A stretch of 64,000 nucleotides of DNA from Sphingomonas ginsenosidivorax (GTDB lineage Bacteria > Pseudomonadota > Alphaproteobacteria > Sphingomonadales > Sphingomonadaceae): NCBI RefSeq assembly GCF_007995065.1, contig NZ_VOQR01000001.1, positions 561,001-625,000 on the forward strand, given 5' to 3'. Below are positions 37,821-47,186 of this stretch, piece by piece. The notes beneath the pieces are model-generated. The model worked only from the letters and a program-made list of their open reading frames with translations, was not told where the DNA came from and did not search any database. How positions within the stretch are numbered: position 1 is the stretch's first letter; each line of letters begins with the position of its first letter. Both the position numbers and the translations under genes were made by a program.

Positions 37821-38117
37821 ATGTTGGGATTGTTCAGGGGCGCGAGACGCAGACGTATCGTCAACGATTTCGTCGCGGTCGGCGCAACGCGTGCCCGGAG
37901 CGCTATCCCGTATGATCCGCTCGATGCCGCGACCTTTCGCCGACTCCGCGGCTATGGGGTGATCGTCGACGATGGTCATGGCCGCTATCATCTCGATGCG
38001 ACACGGCTCGGCCTTCTGCGCGGTGCCGTGCGCCGGCGAGCCGCCGCGGTCGCGGGCGCAACCGGTCTGCTCGCCAGCGCTGCGGCGGCGATGACGGTGT
38101 TCGCGCTGGCTGAATAG
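37821..38117 (+). CDS. Hypothetical protein with C-terminal membrane helix
   Basis: 98 residues. The N-terminus is strongly basic (MLGLFRGARRRRIV), and the C-terminus has one Ala-rich hydrophobic helix (AAAVAGATGLLASAAAAMTVFALAE). The middle looks like a small soluble domain (GYGVIVDDGHGRYHLD). No family is recognised. It converges with the ABC transporter gene, 9 bp between stops. Confidence 0.5.
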   Translation: MLGLFRGARRRRIVNDFVAVGATRARSAIPYDPLDAATFRRLRGYGVIVDDGHGRYHLDATRLGLLRGAVRRRAAAVAGATGLLASAAAAMTVFALAE

Positions 38118-38126
38118 CGTGAGCGG

Positions 38127-39902
38127 CTAGGCCGCTTCGTTGAACTGCAGGCTGGCCAGCCGCGCATAGAGGCCGCTGTTCGTCATCAGGCTGCCATGAC
38201 TGCCTTGTTCGACGATCTGGCCGTCGTCCATGACGATGATGCGTTCGGCGGCGCGTACCGTGGCGAGGCGGTGGGCGATGACGAGCGTGGTGCGGTTGGC
38301 CATCAGGCGTTCGAGCGCCTCCTGCACCAGCCGTTCGCTTTCCGCGTCGAGGGCACTGGTCGCCTCGTCGAGCAGCAGGATCGGCGCGTCGCGCAGCAGT
38401 GCGCGCGCGATCGTGACGCGCTGGCGCTGGCCGCCCGACAGGCGCGCGCCGCCTTCGCCGAGGAAGGTGTCGAGGCCATCGGGCAATTTGCGCAGGAACT
38501 CGGCGGCGTTGGCGGCTTCGGCGGCGGCCCAGAGCTGGTCGTCGGTCGCGGTCCAGTCGCCGTAGCGCAGATTGTCGCGTGCGGACGCGCCGAAGATCAC
38601 GGTTTCCTGCGGCACCATCGCGATCCGGCCGCGGACTTCGGCCGGATCGGCGTCGCGCAGGTCGACCCCGTCGAGCAGGACACGACCCTGGTCCGGATCG
38701 TAGAAACGCTGGACGAGCTGGAACAAGGTGCTCTTGCCCGCGCCGGACGGCCCCACGACCGCGACGGTTTCGCCCGGGCGGATGTCGAGAGAGAAGCCGT
38801 TGAGCGCCGCGACGTCACGCCGCGTCGGATAGTGGAACTGCACGTCCTCGAACGCCAGCGCACCGACCGGCGGCTGCGGCAGCGCGCGAGGTTGCGCGGG
38901 TGCGGCGATCTCGGGGACCTCGCGCAGCAGCTCGCTGAGGCGGCTGGCCGCACCGGCGCCGCGCAGCAGGTCGCCATAGACTTCGGTCAGCGAGCCCAGC
39001 GCACCGGCGACGATCCCGCCGGTGAGCACGAACGCGGCGATCGCGCCGCCGCTGATCCGCCCGGCCGCGACGTCGATCGCGCCTTCCCACAGCACCATCG
39101 TGATCGACCCGAAGACGAGTCCGATGACGATCGCGGTCATGATCGCGCGCAGCAGGATGCGCGCGCGCGCCGCCGCGAAGGTTGCCGAGACCGCGTCCGA
39201 GAAGCGGATCGCCTCGCGCCGCTCCTGCCCGAACGCCTGCACGACCTTCATCGCGCCGAGCGTCTCGGTGGCGATCGACCCGACGTCCGCGACGCGGTCC
39301 TGCGAGGTCCGTGAATAGGTGCGCACGCGTTTGCCGAGCAACGCGATCGGCAGGATGATAAGCGGGATGCCGATCATCAGCAGTCCCGCGAGCTTGGGGC
39401 TGATTGCGAACAGGTAGATCAGCCCGCCGATCCCGGTGAAGGTATTGCGCAGCGCGATCGACACCGTGCTTCCAACGACCTGCTCGATCAGCGCGGTGTC
39501 GGAGGTCAGTCGCGACGCGATCTCGGAGGGGCGGTTCTCCTCGAAGAAGCGCGGCGTCAGGCGCAGCAGATGGCGCTGGACGGTGGTGCGGATGTCGGCG
39601 ACCACGCGCTCGCCGAGCCAGGAGACGTAGTAGAACCGAACCGCGGTCGCGAGCGCGAGCACGAGGACGATCATCAGCAGATAGTGGAACGAGGCGCTCA
39701 CCGATCCGCTGGCGCCGGGGCCGAAGCCGCGGTCGATGACCCGCTTGAAGCCGTACGGGATGCCGATCGTCGCCGCCGACGTCGTCAGCAGCGCGAGCCC
39801 TGCGAACGCGATCTGGCGGGGGTAGGCGGATGCGTGCCGCCAGACCATTGCAAGGTCGCCGATCCGGCGGGTGGGTTTGTCCTCGGAATTCGGCTTGGCC
39901 AT
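38127..39902 (-). CDS. ABC exporter half-transporter (MsbA/multidrug-like)
   Basis: 591 residues with an N-terminal six-helix membrane domain (residues about 20-310) and a C-terminal ATPase. Walker A is [11 protein letters not shown], the signature is LSGGQRQR and Walker B is [13 protein letters not shown] single chain of this size works as a homodimer. The substrate cannot be read from sequence; lipid or drug export is usual for the family. Single gene; the ATG at 39902 follows no obvious operon partner. Confidence 0.9.
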   Translation of the reverse strand: MAKPNSEDKPTRRIGDLAMVWRHASAYPRQIAFAGLALLTTSAATIGIPYGFKRVIDRGFGPGASGSVSASFHYLLMIVLVLALATAVRFYYVSWLGERVVADIRTTVQRHLLRLTPRFFEENRPSEIASRLTSDTALIEQVVGSTVSIALRNTFTGIGGLIYLFAISPKLAGLLMIGIPLIILPIALLGKRVRTYSRTSQDRVADVGSIATETLGAMKVVQAFGQERREAIRFSDAVSATFAAARARILLRAIMTAIVIGLVFGSITMVLWEGAIDVAAGRISGGAIAAFVLTGGIVAGALGSLTEVYGDLLRGAGAASRLSELLREVPEIAAPAQPRALPQPPVGALAFEDVQFHYPTRRDVAALNGFSLDIRPGETVAVVGPSGAGKSTLFQLVQRFYDPDQGRVLLDGVDLRDADPAEVRGRIAMVPQETVIFGASARDNLRYGDWTATDDQLWAAAEAANAAEFLRKLPDGLDTFLGEGGARLSGGQRQRVTIARALLRDAPILLLDEATSALDAESERLVQEALERLMANRTTLVIAHRLATVRAAERIIVMDDGQIVEQGSHGSLMTNSGLYARLASLQFNEAA

Positions 39903-40053
39903 GCGGGGGGCGTAGCAGCGGCCGGCGTGGCGCTCAACGACAACCGCCGGGCGCGCGTACGGGGTCGGTCGGACGCCAGATGGTGCCCGGATGTTGCGTT
40001 GCAGCGGATATGCGTTACGGCTTCTGTAACGAGTCCTCCGTACGGGATACCCG

Positions 40054-41286
40054 ATGCTCTACGATTCTTACGAGTTCCAGCGATCGATGCTGTCCGGCGC
40101 TAGTGCGATGGCGAGTTTTGGTGCCGACATGCTCAGTCACCCGGCAAACCCGTTTTCCTATCTTGGTGGCGGCACCGTCATCGCGTCGGCGCTGCAGGTG
40201 TTCGCGCACGCAAACGCGTCGCGGGGTAAGCCCGAATTCGGGTTGCACCACACGACCATCGACGGTCGCGAGGTCGCGGTGCGCGAGGAGGTCGTGCTGC
40301 GCCGGCCGTTCGGGCAGTTGAAGCGGTTCGTCCGCGAGGGCGTGACCGGCGGTCCCAAGCTGCTGATCGTCGCGCCGATGTCGGGCCATTATGCGACGCT
40401 GCTACGCGGGACCGTCGAGCGGATGCTGCCGAGCGCGGATGTCTATGTGACCGACTGGCGCGACGCGCGTAGCGTGCCGCTGGGCGATGGTCGGTTCGAT
40501 CTCGACGACTATATCGACTATCTGATCGCATTCCTCGAAACGATGGGCGAGAATGCGGGCGAGGGCGGCACGCACATGCTCGCGGTCTGCCAGCCGTCGG
40601 TGCCGTGCTACGCCGCGGTGGCGCTGATGAGCGCGGACCGCAATCCGTGCCGGCCGAAGACGCTGACGCTGATGGGGGGACCGGTCGATACGCGCGAGGC
40701 ACCGACCGCGGTCAACACGCTGGCGACCGAGCGCCCGCACAGCTGGTTCGAACAGAATGTCATCGCCACCGTGCCGGGCAATTATCCAGGTGCCGGCCGG
40801 AAGGTCTATCCGGGCTTCCTGCAGCTGGCCGGGTTCATGTCGATGAACCTCGGCAATCACATGATCTCGCATTTCGAGATGTACAAGCATCTGGTGCAGG
40901 GTGACGGCGAGAGCGCGGATGCGAGCAAGGCGTTCTACGAGGAATATCGTTCGGTCTGCGACATGACGGCCGAATTCTATCTGCAGACGATCGAAACCGT
41001 CTTCCAGACCCATGCTCTGCCCAAGGGCGAGATGACGCATCGCGGCCGACCGGTCGATCCGGCGGCGATCACCGATGTCGCGTTGCTGGCGATCGAGGGC
41101 GAGCGCGACGATATTTCGGGGCTGGGCCAGACGAAGGCGGCACTGACGCTCGCGACGCACCTGCCCGAAGACAAGAAGCGGTACTTCATGGCCGAGGGTG
41201 CCGGGCATTACGGCATCTTCAACGGCTCGAAGTGGCGCGACACGATCGCGCCCGTCGTCGAACAGTGGATCGCGGCGAACGCGTAA
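40054..41286 (+). CDS. phaZ: Intracellular polyhydroxyalkanoate depolymerase
   Basis: 410 residues. The catalytic loop is AVCQPSVPC with C179 in place of the usual lipase serine, typical of intracellular PhaZ depolymerases. Conserved surroundings include MSGHYATLLRGTV, DVYVTDWRDAR and GGPVDTREAPT, and the histidine is in GAGHYGIFNG near the C-terminus. It mobilises stored polyester. A palindromic repeat follows its stop by about 10 bp. No phasin or synthase gene is adjacent. Confidence 0.9.
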   Translation: MLYDSYEFQRSMLSGASAMASFGADMLSHPANPFSYLGGGTVIASALQVFAHANASRGKPEFGLHHTTIDGREVAVREEVVLRRPFGQLKRFVREGVTGGPKLLIVAPMSGHYATLLRGTVERMLPSADVYVTDWRDARSVPLGDGRFDLDDYIDYLIAFLETMGENAGEGGTHMLAVCQPSVPCYAAVALMSADRNPCRPKTLTLMGGPVDTREAPTAVNTLATERPHSWFEQNVIATVPGNYPGAGRKVYPGFLQLAGFMSMNLGNHMISHFEMYKHLVQGDGESADASKAFYEEYRSVCDMTAEFYLQTIETVFQTHALPKGEMTHRGRPVDPAAITDVALLAIEGERDDISGLGQTKAALTLATHLPEDKKRYFMAEGAGHYGIFNGSKWRDTIAPVVEQWIAANA

Positions 41287-41296
41287 CGCCCTAATT

Positions 41297-41379
41297 CGTC
41301 ACACCAGCGAAGGCTGGGGTCTCCCGGTGGCTGGCGCTATGGCCATCACCGGGAGATGCCAGCCCGCGCTGGCATGACG
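41297..41379. repeat. Intergenic palindromic repeat after phaZ
   Basis: Two 33-bp arms (41297-41329 and 41347-41379) are imperfect inverted repeats, agreeing at about 27 of 33 positions by eye, with a 17-bp loop. Between two convergent genes, so it may act as a bidirectional terminator. A different family from the rnr/putA repeat. Confidence 0.65.
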
Positions 41380-41395
41380 GGAAGGAGTGGCGGGC

Positions 41396-41878
41396 TTAGC
41401 CGACCGAATTGACGACCGCGTGGCTGCTCGATTCACCCGGGGTGATCGTGCCGCCGAACAGCATCTTGACGCGGCCGGTCAGCGAGATGTCGGTCTCCCA
41501 TAGCTCGGCGCTGTCGATGTCGAAGCGCAGCAGCGTGAGGTTCGGATCGCTCTTGCCGCCGGGAAACCAGGCCTCGACCTGGTTGTTCCAGAGCTTGTCG
41601 ATCTGCGCCGGGTCGTTGTCCTGCGAGACGGTGCCGGCGAGGCAGGCGAAGAAGTCATGCCCCTTGCCGACGAACTGCGCCATCGCCTCACCGCCGCCGG
41701 CGATGCGGTTGTCGCGGCCCGCGAAGAAGTACAGCGTGTTGGGCTGGTCGTCGTCGAGCTGCGCGGTCATCGGCTCGCTGTGCCCACCGCTGGTCAGGCC
41801 GACCATCACGAAGGGGCTGTCGTTGAGCTTGGCGAGGAAGGTTTCGGCAACCTGCTGTGGGGTGTCCTGGTCGGCCAT
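41396..41878 (-). CDS. Pyridoxamine-5'-phosphate-oxidase-fold (general stress protein 26-like)
   Basis: 160 residues. MVGLTSGGHSEPMTAQLDD, YFFAGRDNRIAG and WFPGGKSDPNLTLLRFDIDSAELWE follow the split-barrel flavin-binding pattern of general stress protein 26. Such proteins bind FMN, FAD or F420-like cofactors; the reaction is unknown. ATG at 41878 with AAAGGAG about eight bases upstream. Confidence 0.8.
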   Translation of the reverse strand: MADQDTPQQVAETFLAKLNDSPFVMVGLTSGGHSEPMTAQLDDDQPNTLYFFAGRDNRIAGGGEAMAQFVGKGHDFFACLAGTVSQDNDPAQIDKLWNNQVEAWFPGGKSDPNLTLLRFDIDSAELWETDISLTGRVKMLFGGTITPGESSSHAVVNSVG

Positions 41879-42004
41879 CGTCGATCTCCTTTAGGCTTGG
41901 GCTGGCAAGAGAACGGGCGGCGCGGGGGATGGTTGCGGAACGTCGTTGGTACCGGCACTCTCAATAACGGCAGTAATCCGGCTGCCGTTCGGAAAGGACA
42001 GCGT

Positions 42005-42094
42005 ATGTCTCTTACCGACTTGTGCCTGATACTTGGCGTGATGTTCGCCTTTGCGACGCTGGTCGTAAAGATCATCGACGTCGCGCGAAGATAA
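42005..42094 (+). CDS. 29-residue single-pass membrane micropeptide
   Basis: The peptide reads LCLILGVMFAFATLVVKIID in its core, a single membrane helix followed by a basic end (VARR). GGAAAGG lies seven bases before the ATG. The pattern (short polar start, one helix with FATLVV, charged tail) recalls the holin-like/type I toxin peptides known mainly from Firmicutes, but homology is unproven. A perfect hairpin follows at 42140-42169. A partial copy of its start region occurs 179 bp downstream (shared GCGTATGTCT and TTACCG). Confidence 0.4.
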   Translation: MSLTDLCLILGVMFAFATLVVKIIDVARR

Positions 42095-42139
42095 GGTGCC
42101 GGGCGGGGCTCGGTCTAGCAGCTGAGCCCCAAACGATTT

Positions 42140-42169
42140 GAGCCCCGGTTGCTAGCACAACCGGGGCTC
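42140..42169. repeat. Perfect 12-bp stem hairpin after the micropeptide
   Basis: GAGCCCCGGTTG-CTAGCA-CAACCGGGGCTC pairs without mismatch. No T-run on either side. It could be a factor-assisted terminator, an RNA stability element, or part of an antisense RNA at the micropeptide locus. Confidence 0.55.
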
Positions 42170-42192
42170 ATTCAGAAAGGCGTATGTCTTAC

Positions 42193-42210
42193 CGCGCATG
42201 TACATGCGCG
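42193..42210. promoter_or_regulatory. Perfect 18-bp palindrome near the thiolase stop
   Basis: CGCGCATGT-ACATGCGCG has complete dyad symmetry with no loop, so a protein-binding site is more likely than an RNA hairpin. It lies 22 bp after the thiolase stop and just after the partial copy of the micropeptide start region. No regulator is identified. Confidence 0.4.
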
Positions 42211-42231
42211 AGTCGAGCCAAAAAGTCAAGA

Positions 42232-43410
42232 TTACAGGACTTCGAACAACCCCGCCGCACCCATGCCGCCGCCGACGCACATCGTGACAACGACATGCTT
42301 GGCGCCCCGCCGCTTGCCCTCGATCAGCGCGTGGCCGGTCGCGCGTGCGCCGGTCATGCCGTACGGGTGGCCGATCGAGATCGCACCGCCCGAGACGTTG
42401 AGCAGTTCGTCGGGGATACCGAGCGTGTCGCGGCAATAGAGCACCTGCACCGCGAAGGCCTCGTTCAGTTCCCACAGGCCGATATCGTCCATCTTCAGGC
42501 CGAAGCGCTGCAGCAGCCTGGGGATCGCGACGACGGGGCCGATGCCCATTTCGTCCGGCTCGGTGCCACCCACCGCCATGCCGATGTAGCGGCCGAGCGG
42601 CTGGAGACCGCGCTGCGAGGCGAGCTTTTCCTCCATCAGCACGCTGGCCGAGGATCCGTCGGACAGCTGGCTGGCATTGCCCGCGGTCACGGTCGCGTCG
42701 GGCCCCAGCACGGGCTTCAACGACTGCAGCCCCTCGAGCGTGGTGTCCGCCCGGTTGCCCTCGTCCTTGGCGATCGTGACGTCCTTGTAGGAGACTTCCT
42801 TGGTCTCCTTGTCGACCACGGCCATGCTCGCGGTCACCGGCACGATCTCGGCATCGTAATAGCCTGCGGCCTGTGCGGCGGCAGTGCGCTGCTGCGACTG
42901 GAGCGCATAGGCGTCCATTGCGTCGCGGCCGATGCCGTAGCGCTTGGCGACCACTTCGGCGGTCTGCAGCATCGGCATGTAGACGTCATGGTGCATCTTC
43001 ACGAGTCCGGGGTCGGGCGCGACGCGCATCTGCGGGGTCTGGACCATGCTGATGCTTTCGACGCCGCCGCCGATGGTGACGTCCATGCGGTCGACGACGA
43101 TCTGCTTGGCGGCGGTCGCGATCGCCATCAGGCCGGAGGCGCACTGGCGGTCCAGCGACATGCCCGCGACCGTCACCGGCAGGCCGGCGCGAAGCAGCGA
43201 GGTGCGGGCGATGTTGGTTGCCTGATGGCCCTGCTGCAGCGCGCAGCCGAGCACGACGTCGTCGACCTGCCCCCCCTCGATCCCGGCGCGTTCGACGGCG
43301 GCGCGGATCGCATGCGCGGCAAGGCTGGGCGAGGGAGTGTTGTTGAACGCCCCGCGATAGGCGCGGCCGATGGGAGTGCGGGCGGTGGAGACGATGACGG
43401 CAGAGCGCAT
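42232..43410 (-). CDS. Acetyl-CoA C-acyltransferase (thiolase)
   Basis: 392 residues. The nucleophile is C90 in [21 protein letters not shown] and the C-terminal [10 protein letters not shown] carry the other active-site His and Cys. It cleaves or forms beta-ketoacyl-CoA in fatty acid oxidation. The MaoC-like gene lies 54 bp upstream on the same strand, so the pair probably form a beta-oxidation operon. The exact chain-length class (FadA or a related thiolase) cannot be told. Confidence 0.9.
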   Translation of the reverse strand: MRSAVIVSTARTPIGRAYRGAFNNTPSPSLAAHAIRAAVERAGIEGGQVDDVVLGCALQQGHQATNIARTSLLRAGLPVTVAGMSLDRQCASGLMAIATAAKQIVVDRMDVTIGGGVESISMVQTPQMRVAPDPGLVKMHHDVYMPMLQTAEVVAKRYGIGRDAMDAYALQSQQRTAAAQAAGYYDAEIVPVTASMAVVDKETKEVSYKDVTIAKDEGNRADTTLEGLQSLKPVLGPDATVTAGNASQLSDGSSASVLMEEKLASQRGLQPLGRYIGMAVGGTEPDEMGIGPVVAIPRLLQRFGLKMDDIGLWELNEAFAVQVLYCRDTLGIPDELLNVSGGAISIGHPYGMTGARATGHALIEGKRRGAKHVVVTMCVGGGMGAAGLFEVL

Positions 43411-43464
43411 GAGCGGGGGTCCTTTGTCTGGGAAGTCACAAAAGTCATGGTGAGGAGAAGGCGG

Positions 43465-43923
43465 TCAGACGACGATAAGCGTCATCCATTCGGCGACCAG
43501 GGCAGGCTTGTCGGTGCCCTGTATCTCGACCGTAAATTCCATCGTCTGGAGCCAGCGGCCTGGGCTCTTTTCGATGAAACTCAATAACTTGAAGCGTCCG
43601 CGGACGGTCGAGCCGGAGCGGACCGGGGTCAGGAAGCGGACCGCGTTGCCGCCGTAGTTGATGCCCATCAGCGTGCCTTCGACCATCGGCGCGTCGGGCA
43701 CCTTGGACGCGAGCACCGGCATCAGCGACAGCATCAGGAAGCCGTGCGCGATCGTGCCGCCGAACGGCGTCATTGCCGCGCGGTCCGGATCGACGTGAAT
43801 GAACTGGTGGTCGCCGGTCGCCGCCGCGAACTGGTCGATCATGGCCTGGGTCACCTCGACCCAGTCGGATATGGTCTCGGTACCGACGCGGTCGGTCATT
43901 TCGGCAGGGCTGATCGTCGCCAC
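43465..43923 (-). CDS. MaoC-like (R)-enoyl-CoA hydratase
   Basis: 152 residues. DQFAAATGDHQFIHVDPDRAAMTPFGGTIAHGFLMLSL is the hot-dog hydratase-2 motif, with the Asp and His of D-H-x5-D. It hydrates (R)-specific enoyl-CoA. It sits upstream of the thiolase on the same strand and divergent to putA (about 95 bp between starts). A role feeding PHA synthesis is possible given phaZ nearby, but is inference. Confidence 0.85.
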   Translation of the reverse strand: MATISPAEMTDRVGTETISDWVEVTQAMIDQFAAATGDHQFIHVDPDRAAMTPFGGTIAHGFLMLSLMPVLASKVPDAPMVEGTLMGINYGGNAVRFLTPVRSGSTVRGRFKLLSFIEKSPGRWLQTMEFTVEIQGTDKPALVAEWMTLIVV

Positions 43924-44018
43924 GGGATTCCCCTTGCGCGCGGTTTGCGGCTAATGCTCCGCGTCTCTAGGCGCGGGGACCCGTTGCCTGCAAGCCTCAC
44001 CCAACCGGAAGCTGGAAT

Positions 44019-47000
44019 ATGACGACTGCCGTAACGTCCGCCGCTCGCGAAGCCATGGCGAAACTGTACCGCGCGAGCGAACCCGATGTTCTAAAGCCGC
44101 TACTGGACCGCGCCGCGATGGATGGTGATTCGCGCGAGCGCGTGATGGGCCACGCGCTTGGCCTGCTCGCGGACCTGCGCGCGGCGCAGTCAAAGGGCTG
44201 GGTGAACCAGTTCCTGCAGGAATATCGGCTCAATTCGTCCGAGGGCGTCGCGCTGCTGAGCCTGGCCGAGGCGTTCCTGCGCGTGCCCGATCCCGAGACC
44301 GCGGACCTGCTGATCGCGGACAAGCTGGGCGATGCGGACTGGCGTGCGCATGCGGGCAAGTCGAATTCGAAGCTGGTCAATTCGGCGACCTGGGGGCTGG
44401 TCGTGGGCCGCGTGCTGGTGGGCGAGGGGGCGACGGGTCCGCTGCGCCGGCTGATCAGCCGCGCGGGCGAGCCGTTCGTGCGCCAGGCGGTGGGCGCTGC
44501 GATGAAGATGATGGGCGAGATCTTCGTGATGGGCCGGACCATCGACGAGGCGGCCAGGCGGATGCGGCGGCCGGAGAATCGCGGCTTCACCGCGAGCTTC
44601 GACATGCTGGGCGAGGCGGCGCGGACGCATGCCGATGCCGAGCGCTACCTGAAGGCCTATGCCGATGCGATCGACGCGATCGGGCGCGATCCAGCGGCGG
44701 GGCATTCGATCTCGGTCAAGCTGTCGGCGCTGCACCCGCGTTACGAGGTCGCGCGGTGGGACGAGTGCGTGCCGGCGCTGACTGACATGCTCGCGGGGCT
44801 CGCCGAGCAGGCGGCAGGCAAGGGCATCGCGCTGACCGTCGATGCCGAGGAGAGCGAGCGGCTGGAGATGAGCCTCGACATCATCGGCGCGGTCGCGGCA
44901 CGGCCGAGCCTCAAGGGCTGGGACGGGTTCGGGATGGCGGTACAGGCGTACGGCAAGCGCGCGCGGCCGGTGATCGCCTGGGCGAACGGGCTCGATCGGA
45001 TCATGAACGTCCGGCTGGTCAAGGGCGCCTATTGGGACAGCGAGATCAAGCGGACGCAGGTCGAGGGGTTGGCGGACTATCCGCTGTTCACCCGAAAGGC
45101 AGCAACCGACGTGTCGTACCTGGCCGTCGCGCGCGAAATGCTGGACGCTGAGAACATCCGGCCCGCGTTCGCGAGCCACAATGCGCTGACGGTCGCGACG
45201 ATCATGGAATGGGCGGGCAACAGCCGCGACTTCGAGTTCCAGCGGCTACACGGGATGGGCGACGGGCTGTACGAGCGGCTGGTGCGCGAGAACGGCTATC
45301 ATTGCCGGGTCTATGCGCCGGTCGGTGGGCACAGGGATCTCCTGGCGTATCTGGTCCGGCGGCTGCTGGAGAATGGGGCGAATTCGAGCTTCGTGCATCA
45401 GCTGGCGGACGAGCGGCTGACCGAGGCGGAGATTTTGGCGGACCCGGTCGAGAAGATCGCGCTCGTCGGCGGGCGGCGGCATCCGAGCATTCCGTTGCCG
45501 GTGGATCTGTTCGGGGCGGAGGGGCATCGCAATTCGGCGGGGCTGGATCTGAGTGATGTCGCGACTTTGGAAGCGACCGTGAAGGCGGTGAATGCTCCCC
45601 TCGCGCCTGCGGGAGGGGCTGTCGATCTGGCGGTGGCGTCTGCGGACATGCCCTCCCCCAACCCCTCCCGCGAGCGGGAGGGGAGTGACGTTGCGGCCGC
45701 TATAGGGCTCGCACATGCGGCGTTTCCGGGGTGGTCGCGGACTTCCGTCGACGACCGCGCGGCGTGTCTCGAGCGGCTGGCCGACCTGCTCGAGGCAAAC
45801 CGCGACGAGCTGATGGGGATCTGCGTGCAGGAGGCGTTCAAGACGATCCCCGACGCGATCGGCGAGGTCCGCGAGGCGGCGGATTTCTGTCGTTATTATG
45901 CGCGCGAGGCGCGGGCCAAGCTGCAGCCGATGGAACTGCCGGGGCCGACCGGCGAGCGCAATACGCTGCATATCGAGGGGCGCGGGGTGTGGACGACGAT
46001 CGCGCCGTGGAATTTCCCGCTGGCGATCTTCCTGGGGCAGACCGTCGCCGCGCTGGTGACGGGCAATGCGGTGGTCGCCAAGCCCGCGCCGCAGACGCCG
46101 CGGATCGCGGCGGCGGCGGTGCGGCTGGCGCACCGGGCGGGTGTGCCCAAGGATGTGCTGGTCTTGGTCCCGGGCGGGCCGGAGGTTGGCGCCGCGCTGA
46201 CCGCGGATCCGCGGATCCAGGGGGTCGCCTTCACCGGATCGACCGGCACCGCGCGGAAAATCGCGCGCGCGCTGCTCGACGACGAGACGCGGCCGATCGT
46301 GCCGCTGATCGCCGAGACCGGCGGAATCAATGCGATGATCGTCGATTCGACCGCGTTGCCCGAACAGGTCGTGGCGGACGTGATCGCATCCTCGTTCCGA
46401 TCGGCGGGGCAGCGCTGTTCGGCGCTCAGGCTGCTGCTGGTGCAGGCGGACGTCGCCGACACGGTGATCGAGATGCTGTCTGGGGCGATGGACACGCTGA
46501 CGATCGGCGCGCCGGGGGATCCCGCGACCGATGTCGGGCCGGTGATCGACCGGGCGGCGTATGACCGGCTGATGGGGTACCGCGAGAGCGTCCGGACGCG
46601 CTGGGTCAAGACGCTCGACGTGCCGGCGGACGGGCTGTTCGTGCCGCCGACGCTGATCCGGATCGATGCGATCGAGGACCTCAACCAGGAATGGTTCGGG
46701 CCGGTGCTGCATGTCGCGACTTGGGCGGCGGGGACGCTCAGCGAGACGATCGCGCGCGTGAACGCCAAGGGCTACGGGCTGACGATGGGGCTGCACAGCC
46801 GCATCGCGCGCGCGGCCGAGGTGACCGAGGCGGAGGCCGCGGTCGGCAATCTCTACATCAACCGGTCGATGATCGGTGCGGTGGTGGGGAGCCAGCCGTT
46901 CGGGGGCGAGGGGCTGTCGGGGACCGGGCCGAAGGCGGGCGGGCCGCGGTATCTGTACCGGTTCTGTGCGGAGCGGGCGGTGTCTGTGGACACGACGAGC

Positions 47001-47048
47001 GCCGGGGGGAATGCGACGTTGCTGTCGTTGGATGAGGGCGGGATTTGA
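44019..47048 (+). CDS. putA: PutA, bifunctional proline dehydrogenase / P5C dehydrogenase, with repeat-encoded linker
   Basis: 1009 residues. The proline dehydrogenase barrel covers about residues 150-480 (RLVKGAYWDSEIKRTQ). The aldehyde dehydrogenase domain covers about 560-1000 (PWNFPLAIFLGQ, FTGSTGTARKIA, C800 in GQRCSALR). No N-terminal ribbon-helix-helix repressor domain, so it is not self-regulating. Residues of about 525-557, between the two domains, are encoded by a palindromic repeat with the same core as in rnr. The length is near that of other short PutA forms. Confidence 0.92.
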   Translation: MTTAVTSAAREAMAKLYRASEPDVLKPLLDRAAMDGDSRERVMGHALGLLADLRAAQSKGWVNQFLQEYRLNSSEGVALLSLAEAFLRVPDPETADLLIADKLGDADWRAHAGKSNSKLVNSATWGLVVGRVLVGEGATGPLRRLISRAGEPFVRQAVGAAMKMMGEIFVMGRTIDEAARRMRRPENRGFTASFDMLGEAARTHADAERYLKAYADAIDAIGRDPAAGHSISVKLSALHPRYEVARWDECVPALTDMLAGLAEQAAGKGIALTVDAEESERLEMSLDIIGAVAARPSLKGWDGFGMAVQAYGKRARPVIAWANGLDRIMNVRLVKGAYWDSEIKRTQVEGLADYPLFTRKAATDVSYLAVAREMLDAENIRPAFASHNALTVATIMEWAGNSRDFEFQRLHGMGDGLYERLVRENGYHCRVYAPVGGHRDLLAYLVRRLLENGANSSFVHQLADERLTEAEILADPVEKIALVGGRRHPSIPLPVDLFGAEGHRNSAGLDLSDVATLEATVKAVNAPLAPAGGAVDLAVASADMPSPNPSREREGSDVAAAIGLAHAAFPGWSRTSVDDRAACLERLADLLEANRDELMGICVQEAFKTIPDAIGEVREAADFCRYYAREARAKLQPMELPGPTGERNTLHIEGRGVWTTIAPWNFPLAIFLGQTVAALVTGNAVVAKPAPQTPRIAAAAVRLAHRAGVPKDVLVLVPGGPEVGAALTADPRIQGVAFTGSTGTARKIARALLDDETRPIVPLIAETGGINAMIVDSTALPEQVVADVIASSFRSAGQRCSALRLLLVQADVADTVIEMLSGAMDTLTIGAPGDPATDVGPVIDRAAYDRLMGYRESVRTRWVKTLDVPADGLFVPPTLIRIDAIEDLNQEWFGPVLHVATWAAGTLSETIARVNAKGYGLTMGLHSRIARAAEVTEAEAAVGNLYINRSMIGAVVGSQPFGGEGLSGTGPKAGGPRYLYRFCAERAVSVDTTSAGGNATLLSLDEGGI
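45595..45690. repeat. Palindromic repeat inserted in frame in putA
   Basis: The 3' hairpin CCCCTCCCGC-GA-GCGGGAGGGG (45662-45683) is perfect; the 5' one (CCCCTCGCGC-CT-GCGGGAGGGG, 45597-45618) has one mismatch. The core matches the rnr repeat. The frame stays open and the new residues (PLAPAGGAVDLAVA and PSPNPSREREG) fall in the linker between the two enzyme domains. Confidence 0.75.
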
Positions 47049-47171
47049 GGCAACGTCCACCGTCACCCTGAACTTGTTTAAGGGTCCACCCCGCCCCAGG
47101 CGCTATCGCCGGTGGCACGGTGGATGCTGAAACAAGTTCAGCATGACGGGGGGGGGGGGTGGACGTTGCCA
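47049..47171. repeat. Large intergenic palindrome between putA and mscS-like gene
   Basis: Inner 31-bp arms at 47060-47090 and 47119-47149 pair imperfectly, and outer 13-bp arms (GGCAACGTCCACC at 47049, GGTGGACGTTGCC at 47159) pair exactly. A run of twelve G follows the inner arm (47148-47159). It lies between convergent genes and could terminate both. Same family as the repeat at 56495-56582. Confidence 0.7.
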
Positions 47172-47186
47172 TCTGCCCGCATGCCC

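Noticed and set aside
45246..47066. 606-residue open frame antisense to putA
   Set aside because: Arg/His-rich composition typical of antisense reading of a G+C-rich gene; the plus strand is clearly PutA.
47148..47159. Run of twelve G as a possible phase-variation tract
   Set aside because: It lies between two convergent genes inside a palindromic repeat, not in a coding or promoter region.
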